64,000 nucleotides of DNA from CALOBA01 sp942491465 (lineage in GTDB: Bacteria; Pseudomonadota; Gammaproteobacteria; Chromatiales; Chromatiaceae). A model generated the notes under the pieces. That model was not told the DNA's origin, made no database searches, and saw only the letters and a list, made by a program, of their open reading frames with translations. The translations under genes and the position numbers were made by a program. The DNA lies in assembly GCA_942491465.1 (NCBI GenBank), contig CALOBA010000071.1, positions 1 through 64,000 on the forward strand. Reading direction: 5' to 3'. Shown here one piece after another: positions 27,417 through 36,644 of the stretch (position 1 is its first letter; the number at the start of each line of letters is the position of its first letter).

Positions 27417-27855
27417 ACACCTCATCAGCGCGTTTGCAGAAGGCATCGACCAGGGAGTTCGCGATCTGGCCGAATACCGCTCCGAAGGCCTTGTCGATCA
27501 GGCTCCCGGAGAATTCGAAGTCCAGCTCAAGCTCGACCTTGCAGGCGTCCGCCCGCAGCGGCGTGAACGACCAGCCCCCGGTCAGCTTGCGGAACGGACC
27601 GTCCATCAGGTCGATCCGCATGTGGCCGGGGGGATCGAGCTGGTTGCAGGTCGAGAAGACCTGCCGGACGCCCATGCGCGCGACCTCGATCTGGCCGCAC
27701 AGGCGGTCTTGGTCGCGGGACAACAGCTTGGCGCTGTGGCACCAGGGCAGAAAGCGCGGATAGCCTTCCACATCGGCGACCAGATCGAACATCTCTTGGG
27801 CGGAGTGGCGCACCAGGGCGCTTTTTCTTACGACAGGCACGTCAGAATAATCCAA
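27406..27855 (-). CDS. ratA: RatA family (COQ10/START-fold) protein
   Basis: RatA-family proteins have the START/COQ10 fold. In Escherichia coli RatA was described as inhibiting 70S ribosome formation, while relatives bind ubiquinone. The product (149 residues) has the conserved start VRKSALVRHSAQEMFDLVAD, VEGYPRFLPWC and the C-terminal helix FGQIANSLVDAFCKRADEVY. It overlaps rnfH by 11 bases and the upstream transporter gene by 14. The smpB gene usually found divergent from it is not here. Confidence 0.92.
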   Translation of the reverse strand: MDYSDVPVVRKSALVRHSAQEMFDLVADVEGYPRFLPWCHSAKLLSRDQDRLCGQIEVARMGVRQVFSTCNQLDPPGHMRIDLMDGPFRKLTGGWSFTPLRADACKVELELDFEFSGSLIDKAFGAVFGQIANSLVDAFCKRADEVYGG

Positions 27856-29206
27856 TAGCGTGGGCGAAGACGAGGATGACGGCCAACGGGGCGACGAACC
27901 GGATCAACACCAGCCACACCCTGTAGAGCAGCGCGTTGCCGAGACGAAGTTCGTCGGCGGACGCGCTGCGGCTGAGCACCCAGCCGGCGAAGACCGCGAT
28001 CAGCACCCCGCCCAGCGGCAGCAGGATGTTGGCAGTCACGTAGTCGAACAGATCCAATATCCCCATGTCGAAGATGGTGAAGCCGGACCACTCGTTCAAG
28101 GACAACAGACAGGCAATGCCGAGCAGCCAAACGGCGGTGCCGGCGAGGACCGAGGCCCGCACCCGGCTGAAGCTGCGATTCTCCACCAGCCAGGCCACCA
28201 TGGGCTCGAGCAGCGAGATTGCGGAGGTCCAGGCGGCAAACACCAGCAGGACGAAGAACAGGGTGCCGAAGAACTGGCCGAACGGCATCTGCCCGAAGGC
28301 GATGGGCAGGATCTGGAAGATCAGCCCCGGACCCGCACCGGGCTCCAGCTCGTAGGCGAAGACGATGGGGAAGATTGCCAGACCGGCGAGCACGGCGACC
28401 AGGGTATCCATCAATGCGATGATGACCGTGTTCTGGGCGATGGAGTCCTTGCTGTTCAGGTAGGAGCCGTAGATCATGATCGCCCCCATGCCGAGACTCA
28501 GGCTGAAGAAGGCCTGACCCATGGCGCTGAGGATGGCCTCGCCGGCGTTGTCGCGCAGCTCGGCAAAATCAGGCTGGAACAGGTAGGCGGCGCCGGCGGC
28601 GAAGTCGCCGGCTTGGGCGGCGTAGATCACCATCACCAGCAGCAGCAGGAACAGGGCCGGCATGAGCACGCGCACCGCCTTCTCCAGGCCGCCGGAGACG
28701 CCGCGGGCGACCACCGCGACCGTCATCACCATAAATACCGTGTGCCAGGCCAACAGGCGCTCGGCATCGCCCACCAGTTCGGAGAATACCGCGTTGGAGC
28801 CGGTCGCATCGATGCCGGTGAACAGCCCGCCGGCGGCACGCATGACGTAGGCCAGGGTCCAGCCGGCGATGACGCTGTAGAAGGACAGGATCAGGAAGCC
28901 CGCGAGGATGCCCATCCAGCCGAGCAGCTGCCACAGCGGGGTGACGCCCTCGCGCTCGGCGAGCGTGCGCATGGTGTTGATGGGGCTTTGACGACCGCGC
29001 CGACCCAGCAAGATCTCGGCCATCATGATCGGGATGCCGATGGCGGCCACACACAGCAAATAGACGAGGACAAAGGCGCCGCCGCCGTTCTCGCCGGCGG
29101 TATAGGGAAAGCGCCAGATGTTGCCAAGTCCCACCGCCGAGCCGGTGGCGGCAAGCACGAAGGCCAGTCGGGATGACCACATGCCGTGGATCGATGTCGT
29201 CGTCAT
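27842..29206 (-). CDS. Sodium-dependent transporter of the SNF (neurotransmitter:sodium symporter) family
   Basis: This is a LeuT-fold symporter that takes up amino acids or similar solutes with sodium. It has 454 residues and about 12 membrane segments. The first helix carries the family motif ATGSAVGLGNIWRFPYTAGE, with unwound Gly residues and sodium-site Ala/Asn. Other family segments are GGGAFVLVYLLCVAAIGIP and the MGQAFFSLSLGMGAIMIYGS helix. The stop lies inside ratA, which it overlaps by 14 bases, so transporter-ratA-rnfH look like one operon. The substrate is unknown. Confidence 0.93.
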   Translation of the reverse strand: MTTTSIHGMWSSRLAFVLAATGSAVGLGNIWRFPYTAGENGGGAFVLVYLLCVAAIGIPIMMAEILLGRRGRQSPINTMRTLAEREGVTPLWQLLGWMGILAGFLILSFYSVIAGWTLAYVMRAAGGLFTGIDATGSNAVFSELVGDAERLLAWHTVFMVMTVAVVARGVSGGLEKAVRVLMPALFLLLLVMVIYAAQAGDFAAGAAYLFQPDFAELRDNAGEAILSAMGQAFFSLSLGMGAIMIYGSYLNSKDSIAQNTVIIALMDTLVAVLAGLAIFPIVFAYELEPGAGPGLIFQILPIAFGQMPFGQFFGTLFFVLLVFAAWTSAISLLEPMVAWLVENRSFSRVRASVLAGTAVWLLGIACLLSLNEWSGFTIFDMGILDLFDYVTANILLPLGGVLIAVFAGWVLSRSASADELRLGNALLYRVWLVLIRFVAPLAVILVFAHAIGLF

Positions 29207-29341
29207 CAACTGCTCCAGATGCAGGGATCAGTGGGGGAAGGGCTCATCGGGGCGCGCGGGCCGATCGCCGGACTTCGGGGCGTCGGCGTCGTCGCTCGGC
29301 AACGGCCCCGCATTGTCCGGCAATCGCGGCGATCTCTCAAC

Positions 29342-30694
29342 TCAGCGGGCGCCAACCTCCTCCTGAACAAGCGCCGCCAAGCGCTCGGCGATGGATTGCA
29401 CCTGGCCCGGATCATGGCCCTCGACCATGACCCGCAGCACAGGCTCGGTGCCGGACGGCCGCAACAGCACGCGACCCCGATCCCCCAGCATCTGCTCGGC
29501 ACCGGCAACGGCGTCTTGGATGCGCGGCAATGCCAGGACATCGGTGCGCTGGGCGAGGCGGATGTTGATCAACACCTGGGGATACTTTTCGACCTCGGCC
29601 GCCGCACTCGCCAGGTCTTGTTCGTGTTCCCTGAGCGCGGCCAGCACCTGCAGTGCGGCAACGATGCCGTCGCCGGTGGAGGTGCGGTCCCGGCAGATGA
29701 TGTGGCCCGAGGGCTCGCCGCCAAGCATCCCGTCATCCCGCTTCAGGCGTTCCATGATGTAGCGGTCGCCAACCCGGGTGCGCACGAAGCCGACCTCAAG
29801 GCGCCGCAGGGCATGCTCCAGCCCCAGGTTGCTCATCAGCGTACCGACCACATCGCCGCGCAGCTGGCCGGTCGCCCGGCGGTGACGGGCGATGATGTAG
29901 ATCAGCGCGTCACCGTCGATCAGCTCGCCGTTGGCGTCCACCATGGTCACGCGGTCTGCGTCGCCGTCGAAGGCGATGCCCAGATCGGCGCCCTGGGCGC
30001 GCACCATCTCGGCCATGGCCTCGGGACGGGTGGAGCCGACGTCGCGATTGATGTTCAGGCCGTCCGGGTCATCGCCGATGGCGATGACCTCCGCCCCGAG
30101 CTCTTGAAACACGTAGGGCGCGATGTTGTAGGCCGCGCCGTGTGCGCAGTCGACCACCAGCTTCAGACCTTCGAAGGTCATGGATGCGGGGATCGTGCCC
30201 TTGCAGAATTCGATATAGCGCCCGCGCGCGTCCTCGACCCGGCGGACCTTGCCGAGATCGGCGGCGGGAACGGTCTTCAACGGCCGGTCGATCTCGGCCT
30301 CGATCGCGAGTTCGATCTCGTCCGGCAGCTTATCGCCGTCGGCGGAGAAGAACTTGATCCCGTTGTCATCGTAAGGATTATGGGAGGCGGTGATGACGAC
30401 GCCTGCGGAGGCCCGGAAGGTCCGGGTCAGGTAGGCCACGGCAGGCGTCGGCATGGGCCCCAAGAGCAGGATGTCGACACCTGCGGCCACCAGCCCCGCC
30501 TCCAGCGCCGACTCGAACATATAGCCGGAAATCCGCGTGTCCTTGCCGATCAGCACCTTGGCGCCTTGGCCATGTCCCTGCGTCAGCACCCGGCCGGCGG
30601 CCCACCCGAGCTTGACGACAAAATCGGGACTGATGGTGGGGTCCCCGACCCGCCCGCGGATGCCGTCGGTGCCGAAATATCTGCGTTTCGCCAT
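29342..30694 (-). CDS. glmM: Phosphoglucosamine mutase
   Basis: GlmM converts glucosamine-6-phosphate to glucosamine-1-phosphate for UDP-GlcNAc, peptidoglycan and lipid A synthesis. The product has 450 residues, normal length. It has the N-terminal FGTDGIRG, the active-site serine 104 in TASHNPYDDNG, the magnesium loop FDGDADRVT and the C-terminal phosphate-binding RPSGTEPVLRVMVEG. ATG at 30694 is preceded by GAGAGG. It follows folP after 48 bases, the usual ftsH-folP-glmM order. Confidence 0.98.
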   Translation of the reverse strand: MAKRRYFGTDGIRGRVGDPTISPDFVVKLGWAAGRVLTQGHGQGAKVLIGKDTRISGYMFESALEAGLVAAGVDILLLGPMPTPAVAYLTRTFRASAGVVITASHNPYDDNGIKFFSADGDKLPDEIELAIEAEIDRPLKTVPAADLGKVRRVEDARGRYIEFCKGTIPASMTFEGLKLVVDCAHGAAYNIAPYVFQELGAEVIAIGDDPDGLNINRDVGSTRPEAMAEMVRAQGADLGIAFDGDADRVTMVDANGELIDGDALIYIIARHRRATGQLRGDVVGTLMSNLGLEHALRRLEVGFVRTRVGDRYIMERLKRDDGMLGGEPSGHIICRDRTSTGDGIVAALQVLAALREHEQDLASAAAEVEKYPQVLINIRLAQRTDVLALPRIQDAVAGAEQMLGDRGRVLLRPSGTEPVLRVMVEGHDPGQVQSIAERLAALVQEEVGAR

Positions 30695-30742
30695 GCATTG
30701 CCTCTCTATCTTGCCTGCGTGCCGCATCGGCACCCGGGCAGC

Positions 30743-31609
30743 TCAATCCGGTTCAGATACTGCCGCCACAGCGGCTGCCAGTCGCAGGGCGTCCACGGTG
30801 GGGGCAACATCGTGCGTGCGCACCAGGCTTGCCCCACGCTCCACGGCGAGCACCGCTGCGGCAAGCCCTGCGCCCAGCCGCTCGCCGACGGGCCGTCCCG
30901 TCACCGCACCAAGCATCGACTTGCGCGACAGGCCAACGGCGACGGCGCAGCCGAGATCGGTGAGCGCATCCAGCCGCGCCAACAGGGCCAGATTATGCGG
31001 CAAGGTCTTGCCGAAGCCAAAGCCGGGATCAACGAGCAGCCGCGAACGGGGTATTCCTGCCGATGCACAGACCCGAACGCGCTCGCCCAAGAATGCCGCA
31101 ACCTCGGCAACGCAGTCGCGGTAGCCGGGGGCGTCCTGCATGTCCTCGGGCTGCCCCTGCATGTGCATGAGGCACACCGGAACGCCGAGTTCGGCCGCAG
31201 CGGCCAACGCGCCGGGAAGCCCCAGCGCGCGGACGTCGTTGATCAAACCGGCCCCGGCGGCGACCCCTGCGCGCATTACCTCGGGCTTCGACGTATCCAC
31301 CGAGATCGGCACCGGCACGCGGGCACGGATCGCCTTGATGACCGGCACGACGCGATCGATCTCTTCATCGACGCCAACGGGCTTGGCTCCGGGACGGGTG
31401 GACTCGCCGCCGACGTCGATGATGGCGGCACCTTCGGCGGCCATCTGCTCGGCGCGACGCACGGCGTCGTCCAGGGAAATGAAATCACCCCCGTCCGAGA
31501 AGGAGTCGGGGGTGATGTTGAGAATGCCCATCACGCGTGGGCAAGACAGGTCGAGGGGGCGACCGGCGCAATCGATTTCAGACACGGTGGTGCACAGCAG
31601 GCCGGCCAT
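30743..31609 (-). CDS. folP: Dihydropteroate synthase
   Basis: FolP joins p-aminobenzoate to dihydropterin pyrophosphate in folate synthesis. The product has 288 residues with the two family signatures VMGILNITPDSFSDGG and AAIIDVGGESTRPGA and the C-terminal GLSRKSMLG. It is 22 bases downstream of ftsH and 48 bases upstream of glmM, probably one transcript. Confidence 0.97.
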   Translation of the reverse strand: MAGLLCTTVSEIDCAGRPLDLSCPRVMGILNITPDSFSDGGDFISLDDAVRRAEQMAAEGAAIIDVGGESTRPGAKPVGVDEEIDRVVPVIKAIRARVPVPISVDTSKPEVMRAGVAAGAGLINDVRALGLPGALAAAAELGVPVCLMHMQGQPEDMQDAPGYRDCVAEVAAFLGERVRVCASAGIPRSRLLVDPGFGFGKTLPHNLALLARLDALTDLGCAVAVGLSRKSMLGAVTGRPVGERLGAGLAAAVLAVERGASLVRTHDVAPTVDALRLAAAVAAVSEPD

Positions 31610-31631
31610 CCCTGGCAGCCGTTAGCGGACT

Positions 31632-33530
31632 TCAGGTCTCTTGCGCCGGGCCACCGATGGTCCCGCCCCGCGTCGGGGCAGTGGCCGACCCGCCGGGACG
31701 CGACGATGGGCCGCTGTCCCAGTCCTTCGGCGGCCGCGGCTCCTTGCCCTCCATGATGTCGTCGATCTGATGGGCATCGATGGTCTCGTACTTGATCAGC
31801 GCATCGGCCATGGCGTGCAGCTGCGTCATGTGCTCCACCAGCAGCGCCTTAGCGCGCTCGTAGTTGCGGTCGATGAAGGTGCGCACCTCCTTGTCGATCA
31901 GGTGATTCGTCTCGTCCGAGACAGACTTGTGCTGCGTCACCGAGTGGCCGAGGAACACCTCCTGTTCGTCCTCGCTGTAGGTCAGCGGCCCCAGCTTGTC
32001 CGACAGTCCCCATTTTGTGACCATGCTGTGGGCGATCTCCGTGGCCCGTTGGATGTCGTTCGAGGCACCGGTGGTGACCATGTCCACGCCGAAGATCAGC
32101 TCCTCGGCGATCCGACCACCGAACAGGCTGGAGATCTGGCTCTCCAAACGCTGTTTGCTGTAGCTGAAGCGGTCGTCTTCAGGCAGGAACAGGGTCACGC
32201 CGAGGGCGCGCCCGCGGGGGATGATGCTCACCTTGTGTACCGGGTCGTGCTGCGGCACCATTCGGCCGACAATCGCATGGCCCGACTCATGGTAGGCGGT
32301 AAGCTTCTTCTCCTCGTCGGACATGACCATGGAGCGGCGCTCGGAGCCCATCATGATCTTGTCCTTGGCCTTCTCCAGATCCTCCATGTCCACGAGGCGC
32401 TTGTTGGCACGGGCGGCGAACAAGGCGCCCTCGTTGACCAGATTGGCCAGGTCGGCACCGGAGAAGCCCGGTGTACCGCGGGCGATCACGGAGGCGATCA
32501 CATCCTCGGCGGTGGGGATCTTACGCATGTGCACGGCCAGGATCTGCTCGCGACCGCGCACGTCCGGCAGCGGCACGACGACCTGCCGGTCGAAGCGGCC
32601 TGGCCGCAGCAGCGCCGGGTCGAGGACGTCGGGGCGGTTGGTGGCGGCGATGACGATGACCCCTTCGTTACCCTCGAATCCGTCCATCTCCACCAGGAGC
32701 TGGTTCAGGGTCTGCTCGCGCTCGTCGTGTCCGCCACCGAGGCCGGCGCCGCGATGACGTCCGACGGCATCGATCTCGTCGATGAAGATGATGCAGGGTG
32801 CATGCTTCTTCGCCTGCTCGAACATGTCACGCACCCGCGAGGCGCCGACGCCGACGAACATCTCCACGAAGTCGGAGCCCGAGATGGTGAAGAACGGGAC
32901 CTTCGCCTCGCCGGCGATGGCGCGCGCCAGCAGCGTCTTACCGGTGCCGGGCGGACCGACCATCAGGACACCCTTGGGGATCTTGCCGCCGAGCTTCTGG
33001 AACTTGGACGGATCGCGCAGGAAGTCGACGATCTCGACCACTTCTTCCTTGGCCTCTTCACAGCCGGCGACGTCGGCGAAGGTCACCTTGACCTGATCCT
33101 CGCTGAGCATGCGTGCTCGGCTCTTCGCGAAGGACATGGCGCCGCGGCCTCCGGCACCGCCCTGCATCTGGCGCATGAAGAAGATCCAAAGGCCGATGAG
33201 GATGAACAGCGGGAACCAGTTGATCAGGATCGTCATCAGGACCGACTGCTTCTCCGGCGGCGCAGCCTTGATCTCAACATTGTTATTGAGCAGGTCGCCG
33301 ACGAGCCCGTCGTCACCGGGGCTGTAGGTCGTGAAGCGGTCGCCCCCCTCGGACACGCCCTCGATGGTTCGGCCTTGAACCGTGACCTCCTTGACTTGTC
33401 CGGCGCGGACCTGCTCGATGAAGTCGGAGTAGGCCAGTGTCTTCGGGGCCGATTTGGTCGCGGTGAAGTTGTTGAAAACGGACATCAGCACGATCGCGAT
33501 GACCACCCACAGGATTAGATTTTTCGCCAT
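31632..33530 (-). CDS. ftsH: ATP-dependent zinc metalloprotease FtsH
   Basis: FtsH is a membrane-bound AAA+ protease that degrades membrane and short-lived regulatory proteins. The product has 632 residues: membrane segments at about 5-20 and 98-118, the Walker A motif GPPGTGKT at 192-199, Walker B IIFIDEIDAVG, the second region of homology RPDVLDPALLRPGRFDR, and the zinc site HESGH near 415. ATG at 33530 is chosen; a GTG nine bases earlier is also possible. It lies between rlmE and folP. Confidence 0.98.
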   Translation of the reverse strand: MAKNLILWVVIAIVLMSVFNNFTATKSAPKTLAYSDFIEQVRAGQVKEVTVQGRTIEGVSEGGDRFTTYSPGDDGLVGDLLNNNVEIKAAPPEKQSVLMTILINWFPLFILIGLWIFFMRQMQGGAGGRGAMSFAKSRARMLSEDQVKVTFADVAGCEEAKEEVVEIVDFLRDPSKFQKLGGKIPKGVLMVGPPGTGKTLLARAIAGEAKVPFFTISGSDFVEMFVGVGASRVRDMFEQAKKHAPCIIFIDEIDAVGRHRGAGLGGGHDEREQTLNQLLVEMDGFEGNEGVIVIAATNRPDVLDPALLRPGRFDRQVVVPLPDVRGREQILAVHMRKIPTAEDVIASVIARGTPGFSGADLANLVNEGALFAARANKRLVDMEDLEKAKDKIMMGSERRSMVMSDEEKKLTAYHESGHAIVGRMVPQHDPVHKVSIIPRGRALGVTLFLPEDDRFSYSKQRLESQISSLFGGRIAEELIFGVDMVTTGASNDIQRATEIAHSMVTKWGLSDKLGPLTYSEDEQEVFLGHSVTQHKSVSDETNHLIDKEVRTFIDRNYERAKALLVEHMTQLHAMADALIKYETIDAHQIDDIMEGKEPRPPKDWDSGPSSRPGGSATAPTRGGTIGGPAQET

Positions 33531-33679
33531 GTCGCTCACGGCACTGCCTCATAGTGTGTCGTTCAGGGGGGATTGACTCGGACTGCGATCGATCAAGCTC
33601 ACAGGACGGTCGCCAAAGCTATCGCACCAACGCCTTGTTGGCCACCGGAAATCCGTCTCGCATCGCCTACTCGGATCTT

Positions 33680-34321
33680 TTAAGGTTGGACATCGACGGC
33701 CTGGCGGCGATATCCGCGTCCGACCAGATAGACCTCCCGACTCTGGGAGCGAGAGGCTTCCGGCTTGCGTGTCACCAGCCGGTCGAAGCGTGGCCGGACA
33801 TCACGAATCAGGTCGTCGAACCCTTCGCCATGGAATGCCTTCATGACCAGCATTCCGCCCTGGCGCAGGACCCGATCCGCCAGCTCGATCGCCAATTCGC
33901 AGAGGTAGACGGCGCGAGGTTGGTCGACAGCTTGCATGCCGGTAACATTTGGGGCCATGTCTGAAAGCACAAGGTCCGGCTGCCGACCGTCAAGTGCGGC
34001 CAGCAGGCGATTGACGACCGCATCCTCACGGAAGTCCCCCTCGATGACGTCGACCCCGGCGATCGGCTCCATGGGCAGCAGGTCGAGGGCCAGGACCCGG
34101 CCTTTCGCCCCGACCGCGCCGGCAGCCACCTGGGACCACCCGCCCGGTGCTGCGCCGAGGTCGACGACCGTCAGTCCGGGGCGCAGCAGCCGATCCTTCT
34201 GATCCAGTTCCAAGAGCTTGAATGCGGCGCGCGAGCGCCAGCCCTCGCGTTGCGCGCGCTTCACGTAGGGATCGTTGACGTGGCGGTCGAGCCACCGCCG
34301 GCTGCTCTTGCTGCGCTTCAT
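33680..34321 (-). CDS. rlmE: 23S rRNA (uridine-2'-O-)methyltransferase RlmE
   Basis: RlmE (RrmJ/FtsJ) methylates U2552 of 23S rRNA late in 50S assembly. The product has 213 residues with the substrate-binding YVKRAQREGWRSRAAFKLLE, the SAM motif VVDLGAAPGGWSQVA, DLVLSDMAPNVTG and the catalytic lysine region MLVMKAFHGEG. It starts inside the stop of the upstream membrane-protein gene (ATGA overlap) and precedes ftsH, its normal partner. Confidence 0.97.
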   Translation of the reverse strand: MKRSKSSRRWLDRHVNDPYVKRAQREGWRSRAAFKLLELDQKDRLLRPGLTVVDLGAAPGGWSQVAAGAVGAKGRVLALDLLPMEPIAGVDVIEGDFREDAVVNRLLAALDGRQPDLVLSDMAPNVTGMQAVDQPRAVYLCELAIELADRVLRQGGMLVMKAFHGEGFDDLIRDVRPRFDRLVTRKPEASRSQSREVYLVGRGYRRQAVDVQP

Positions 34322-35115
34322 ATCTCATGCACCCAGTCGAAGCGGAACAGCTCCAGCAGGGCGCCGGTGACGGCGCCTGCCGACAGCCCCACCAACAGTG
34401 CTGTCGGGACCTGGCCCGCGATGCTGAGGATGGCGCCGGTCACCAGGTCTCCGGGCCGCCCGGAGACGGCGGCCTCACTGACCCAAAATCCGAGCGCGAC
34501 CGGCACGGCGATCAGCGCGATGGCCAGCCCGCGGCGCAGCCGACAGCCCATGGGTCGGGCCGTACCGAGCCGGGCCGCCAGGGCCCGCACGGTGTAGACA
34601 TAGAGCACGCCGTTGACCGAGACGAGAAAGGCGACCTGGCCGAGCGACGAAAAGGCCCGGCCATGCAGCGGCTCGACGGCAACCAAGGCACCGGCGCAGC
34701 AGGCCCCGGTGACGACGCCGGTCAGTGTCTTGCCCCAGAGCCTGGTGCTGCAGCGACCGTCGGCATCCATCGAAGGCCCGACAACGAAGCCGACCAACAG
34801 CCCCGCCGCAACCGCGAACACCATCAGGTGCCAGAGACTCGCCTGTACGCCGAAGGTCTCGGACAGGAATGCGGCGCTGGCGACGCCGACCAAGGTTGCC
34901 ACCAGGGCCATCTGCCGAGCGCCGTAGAAGGCGGCACCGACGCCACCGGCCACCGCGGCAGCGGGTATCGGCGCCAAGGCCGCGGAGCCGAGGGCCGTGA
35001 AGATGGCCTCCAGCCCGAGATAGAACGGGGTGTAGATCAGGCCGATGATGGCCCAGATGGACGCCCGCAGCAGGGTGCTGCGGGCACGAGCCGCAGCCGT
35101 CGGGATCGTCGTCAA
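34318..35115 (-). CDS. Membrane protein of unknown function
   Basis: The product has 265 residues and about seven hydrophobic segments, for example ASIWAIIGLIYTPFYLGLEA, AVAAGLLVGFVVGPSM and GLAIALIAVPVALGFWVSEA. I do not recognise the family. The four-base overlap with rlmE (34318-34321) means it is expressed together with rRNA methyltransferase and FtsH. In many gammaproteobacteria the position upstream of rlmE is taken by the divergent yhbY gene, so this gene may be an insertion into the locus. A terminator for the HiPIP gene lies upstream at 35204-35246. Confidence 0.7.
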   Translation of the reverse strand: MTTIPTAAARARSTLLRASIWAIIGLIYTPFYLGLEAIFTALGSAALAPIPAAAVAGGVGAAFYGARQMALVATLVGVASAAFLSETFGVQASLWHLMVFAVAAGLLVGFVVGPSMDADGRCSTRLWGKTLTGVVTGACCAGALVAVEPLHGRAFSSLGQVAFLVSVNGVLYVYTVRALAARLGTARPMGCRLRRGLAIALIAVPVALGFWVSEAAVSGRPGDLVTGAILSIAGQVPTALLVGLSAGAVTGALLELFRFDWVHEI

Positions 35116-35203
35116 TGCGACTCGTCCTCCGCAACAATGGCAAACCGGATTGACCCCCGAGGGAGGCGTGCCGGAGCGGCCGAGGGGCGGTGATCAATCA
35201 GGC

Positions 35204-35246
35204 AAAAAAACTCAGGCCGGTGGGGAAGGTATCCCGCACCGGCCTG
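35204..35246 (-). terminator. Rho-independent terminator downstream of the HiPIP gene
   Basis: On the minus strand a 10-bp stem CAGGCCGGTG/CACCGGCCTG, extended by GGGA/TCCC pairing, is followed by GAG and seven T. It lies 115 bases past the HiPIP stop. Confidence 0.85.
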
Positions 35247-35360
35247 TCGCCGGCCTCTGCCAACTCGGGTCCCGGCACTCCGAACCTAAGGAAGGCTCGC
35301 GGAGGCGGCACCCGAGCGCGGCTGGGCCGGCAAGGACTCAGGTAGGCTTCGCCGAAGCGA

Positions 35361-35711
35361 TCAACCGGCCTTCAGGGTCCAGGAGGCGCACCAGCCGTTC
35401 TCGCTGACGGCCTTGCCCGGGAACAGGCTGCACGGACGCCACTCGCCGGCGTCGGCCAACACGAACTGACAGTTCGCGCAGTGCTGCTCCTCGGGGGCCA
35501 GACCGGGACGGGCGGCGCCGGCACGATCGGCGTCGGCGGCGTTGGCCGAGTACTTCAGGGCCTGAGCGGTCGGATCGGTGGCCGGATCGACGTGCGGCAG
35601 CTCCTCGGCGTGGGCAGCGGCCATGCCGACCAGGTTCATCAGCGGAACGGTCGCCAGACCACCCAGCATCAGCTTCACGGCATCACGGCGGCTCTGATTC
35701 ATCTTGGACAT
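35361..35711 (-). CDS. hip: High-potential iron-sulfur protein (HiPIP)
   Basis: HiPIP is a periplasmic [4Fe-4S] electron carrier, in purple sulfur bacteria a donor to the photosynthetic reaction centre. The 116-residue precursor has a Tat-type signal (SRRDAVKLMLGGLATVPLMN, then an AHA cleavage region) and a mature part of about 84 residues. The cluster cysteines are C-x2-C-x12-C-x13-C (EEQHCANCQF, RPCSLFPGK, NGWCASW), and the Tyr near the start of the mature protein (LKYSANA) is kept. The second spacing is about four residues shorter than I recall for Allochromatium. GAGGAG precedes the start. The gene is monocistronic with its own terminator. Confidence 0.97.
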   Translation of the reverse strand: MSKMNQSRRDAVKLMLGGLATVPLMNLVGMAAAHAEELPHVDPATDPTAQALKYSANAADADRAGAARPGLAPEEQHCANCQFVLADAGEWRPCSLFPGKAVSENGWCASWTLKAG

Positions 35712-35799
35712 TCTGAAGTCTCCTCGTTGAAGTGAGTAAAGCGAGCTTAAGGCAGACGGCGCTCGCGTTCGTCCGGCGCGCATTCTGCCTGATGAGACG

Positions 35800-35852
35800 A
35801 AAAAAGGCGAGTGCTGGAGTGTGGAAATCGGATCGACACCTGGCATCTCGCC
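35800..35852 (-). terminator. Probable terminator of the NlpC/P60 gene
   Basis: On the minus strand GGCGAG-A-TGC pairs with GCA-CTCGCC, continued by a weaker interrupted stem, and six T follow. It lies 28 bases past the NlpC/P60 stop and before the HiPIP start. Confidence 0.55.
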
Positions 35853-35880
35853 TGTGCTCGTCGCGGCTTTCGGACCGCGC

Positions 35881-36390
35881 CTAGTCCAAGTAGGTTCCCG
35901 CCCCGATGAATCGCTGCTGCCAGTAATCCCCGCCCAGACTGGCCAGGCGCACACGCTGCTTCGATGTGGATGCATGCACGAAGCGATCCCTGTCCACCAT
36001 GATGCCGACATGATATTGCCGCGGGCCGGTCTTGAAGAAGACCAGGTCGCCGGGCTTTGGGCTTGCCCCCCGCACCGGTCGGGCTGCGGCCTGCTGGGCC
36101 GTTGACCGCCGCGGCACGTTCACCCCGGCAACCGCGTGGGCATGCTGAACCAGGGCACTGCAATCGAGCCCGCGGCCGGGCGCGTTGCCGCCGTAGACAT
36201 AGGGTGTCCCCATCTGCGACAACGCGGCGACGACGACCTCGGCCCGCTGCCCCCCCAGGCTGTCGAGGTCGAATGCTTGGCCGTCGGCGCCGCCCGCGCG
36301 GGGTGCGGACCCTGCACATCCTTGTGCGAGCAGGATTACCGCACACAGGCCCCCCAGCCCCCCAAATTGTGTATTTGTGGGTACAGACAT
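35881..36390 (-). CDS. NlpC/P60 family lipoprotein (peptidoglycan endopeptidase)
   Basis: NlpC/P60 proteins are cysteine endopeptidases that cut peptide stems of peptidoglycan. The product (169 residues) has a signal peptide with a lipobox-like LLAQGC, then the catalytic domain with the cysteine in GLDCSALVQHA, the histidine in YHVGIMVDRD and a third polar position in FVHASTSK. The length is right for a single-domain enzyme such as MepS. It is divergent from the antiporter gene. Confidence 0.92.
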   Translation of the reverse strand: MSVPTNTQFGGLGGLCAVILLAQGCAGSAPRAGGADGQAFDLDSLGGQRAEVVVAALSQMGTPYVYGGNAPGRGLDCSALVQHAHAVAGVNVPRRSTAQQAAARPVRGASPKPGDLVFFKTGPRQYHVGIMVDRDRFVHASTSKQRVRLASLGGDYWQQRFIGAGTYLD

Positions 36391-36644
36391 TTAAAGTAAA
36401 TCCCCCGATTGTCTTTATAAACTACTGTATGGCAAAGTTTTAGATCATCATCGGCAATCTGTCAAGACGCGAGATCAAAGCCCCCGTCGGGCCTGTTCCC
36501 CGACCCGCATGTCGCCGGTTCGGCGGACAGACCCATGGGAAAACCGGGCATAATGCGATTGCATGCGCCCGGCAGGCCCGGCGCCGGCCGCGGCGACGGG
36601 AGACCATTCACCGATCGGCTCCACCACCTCCAACGGATACCCCC

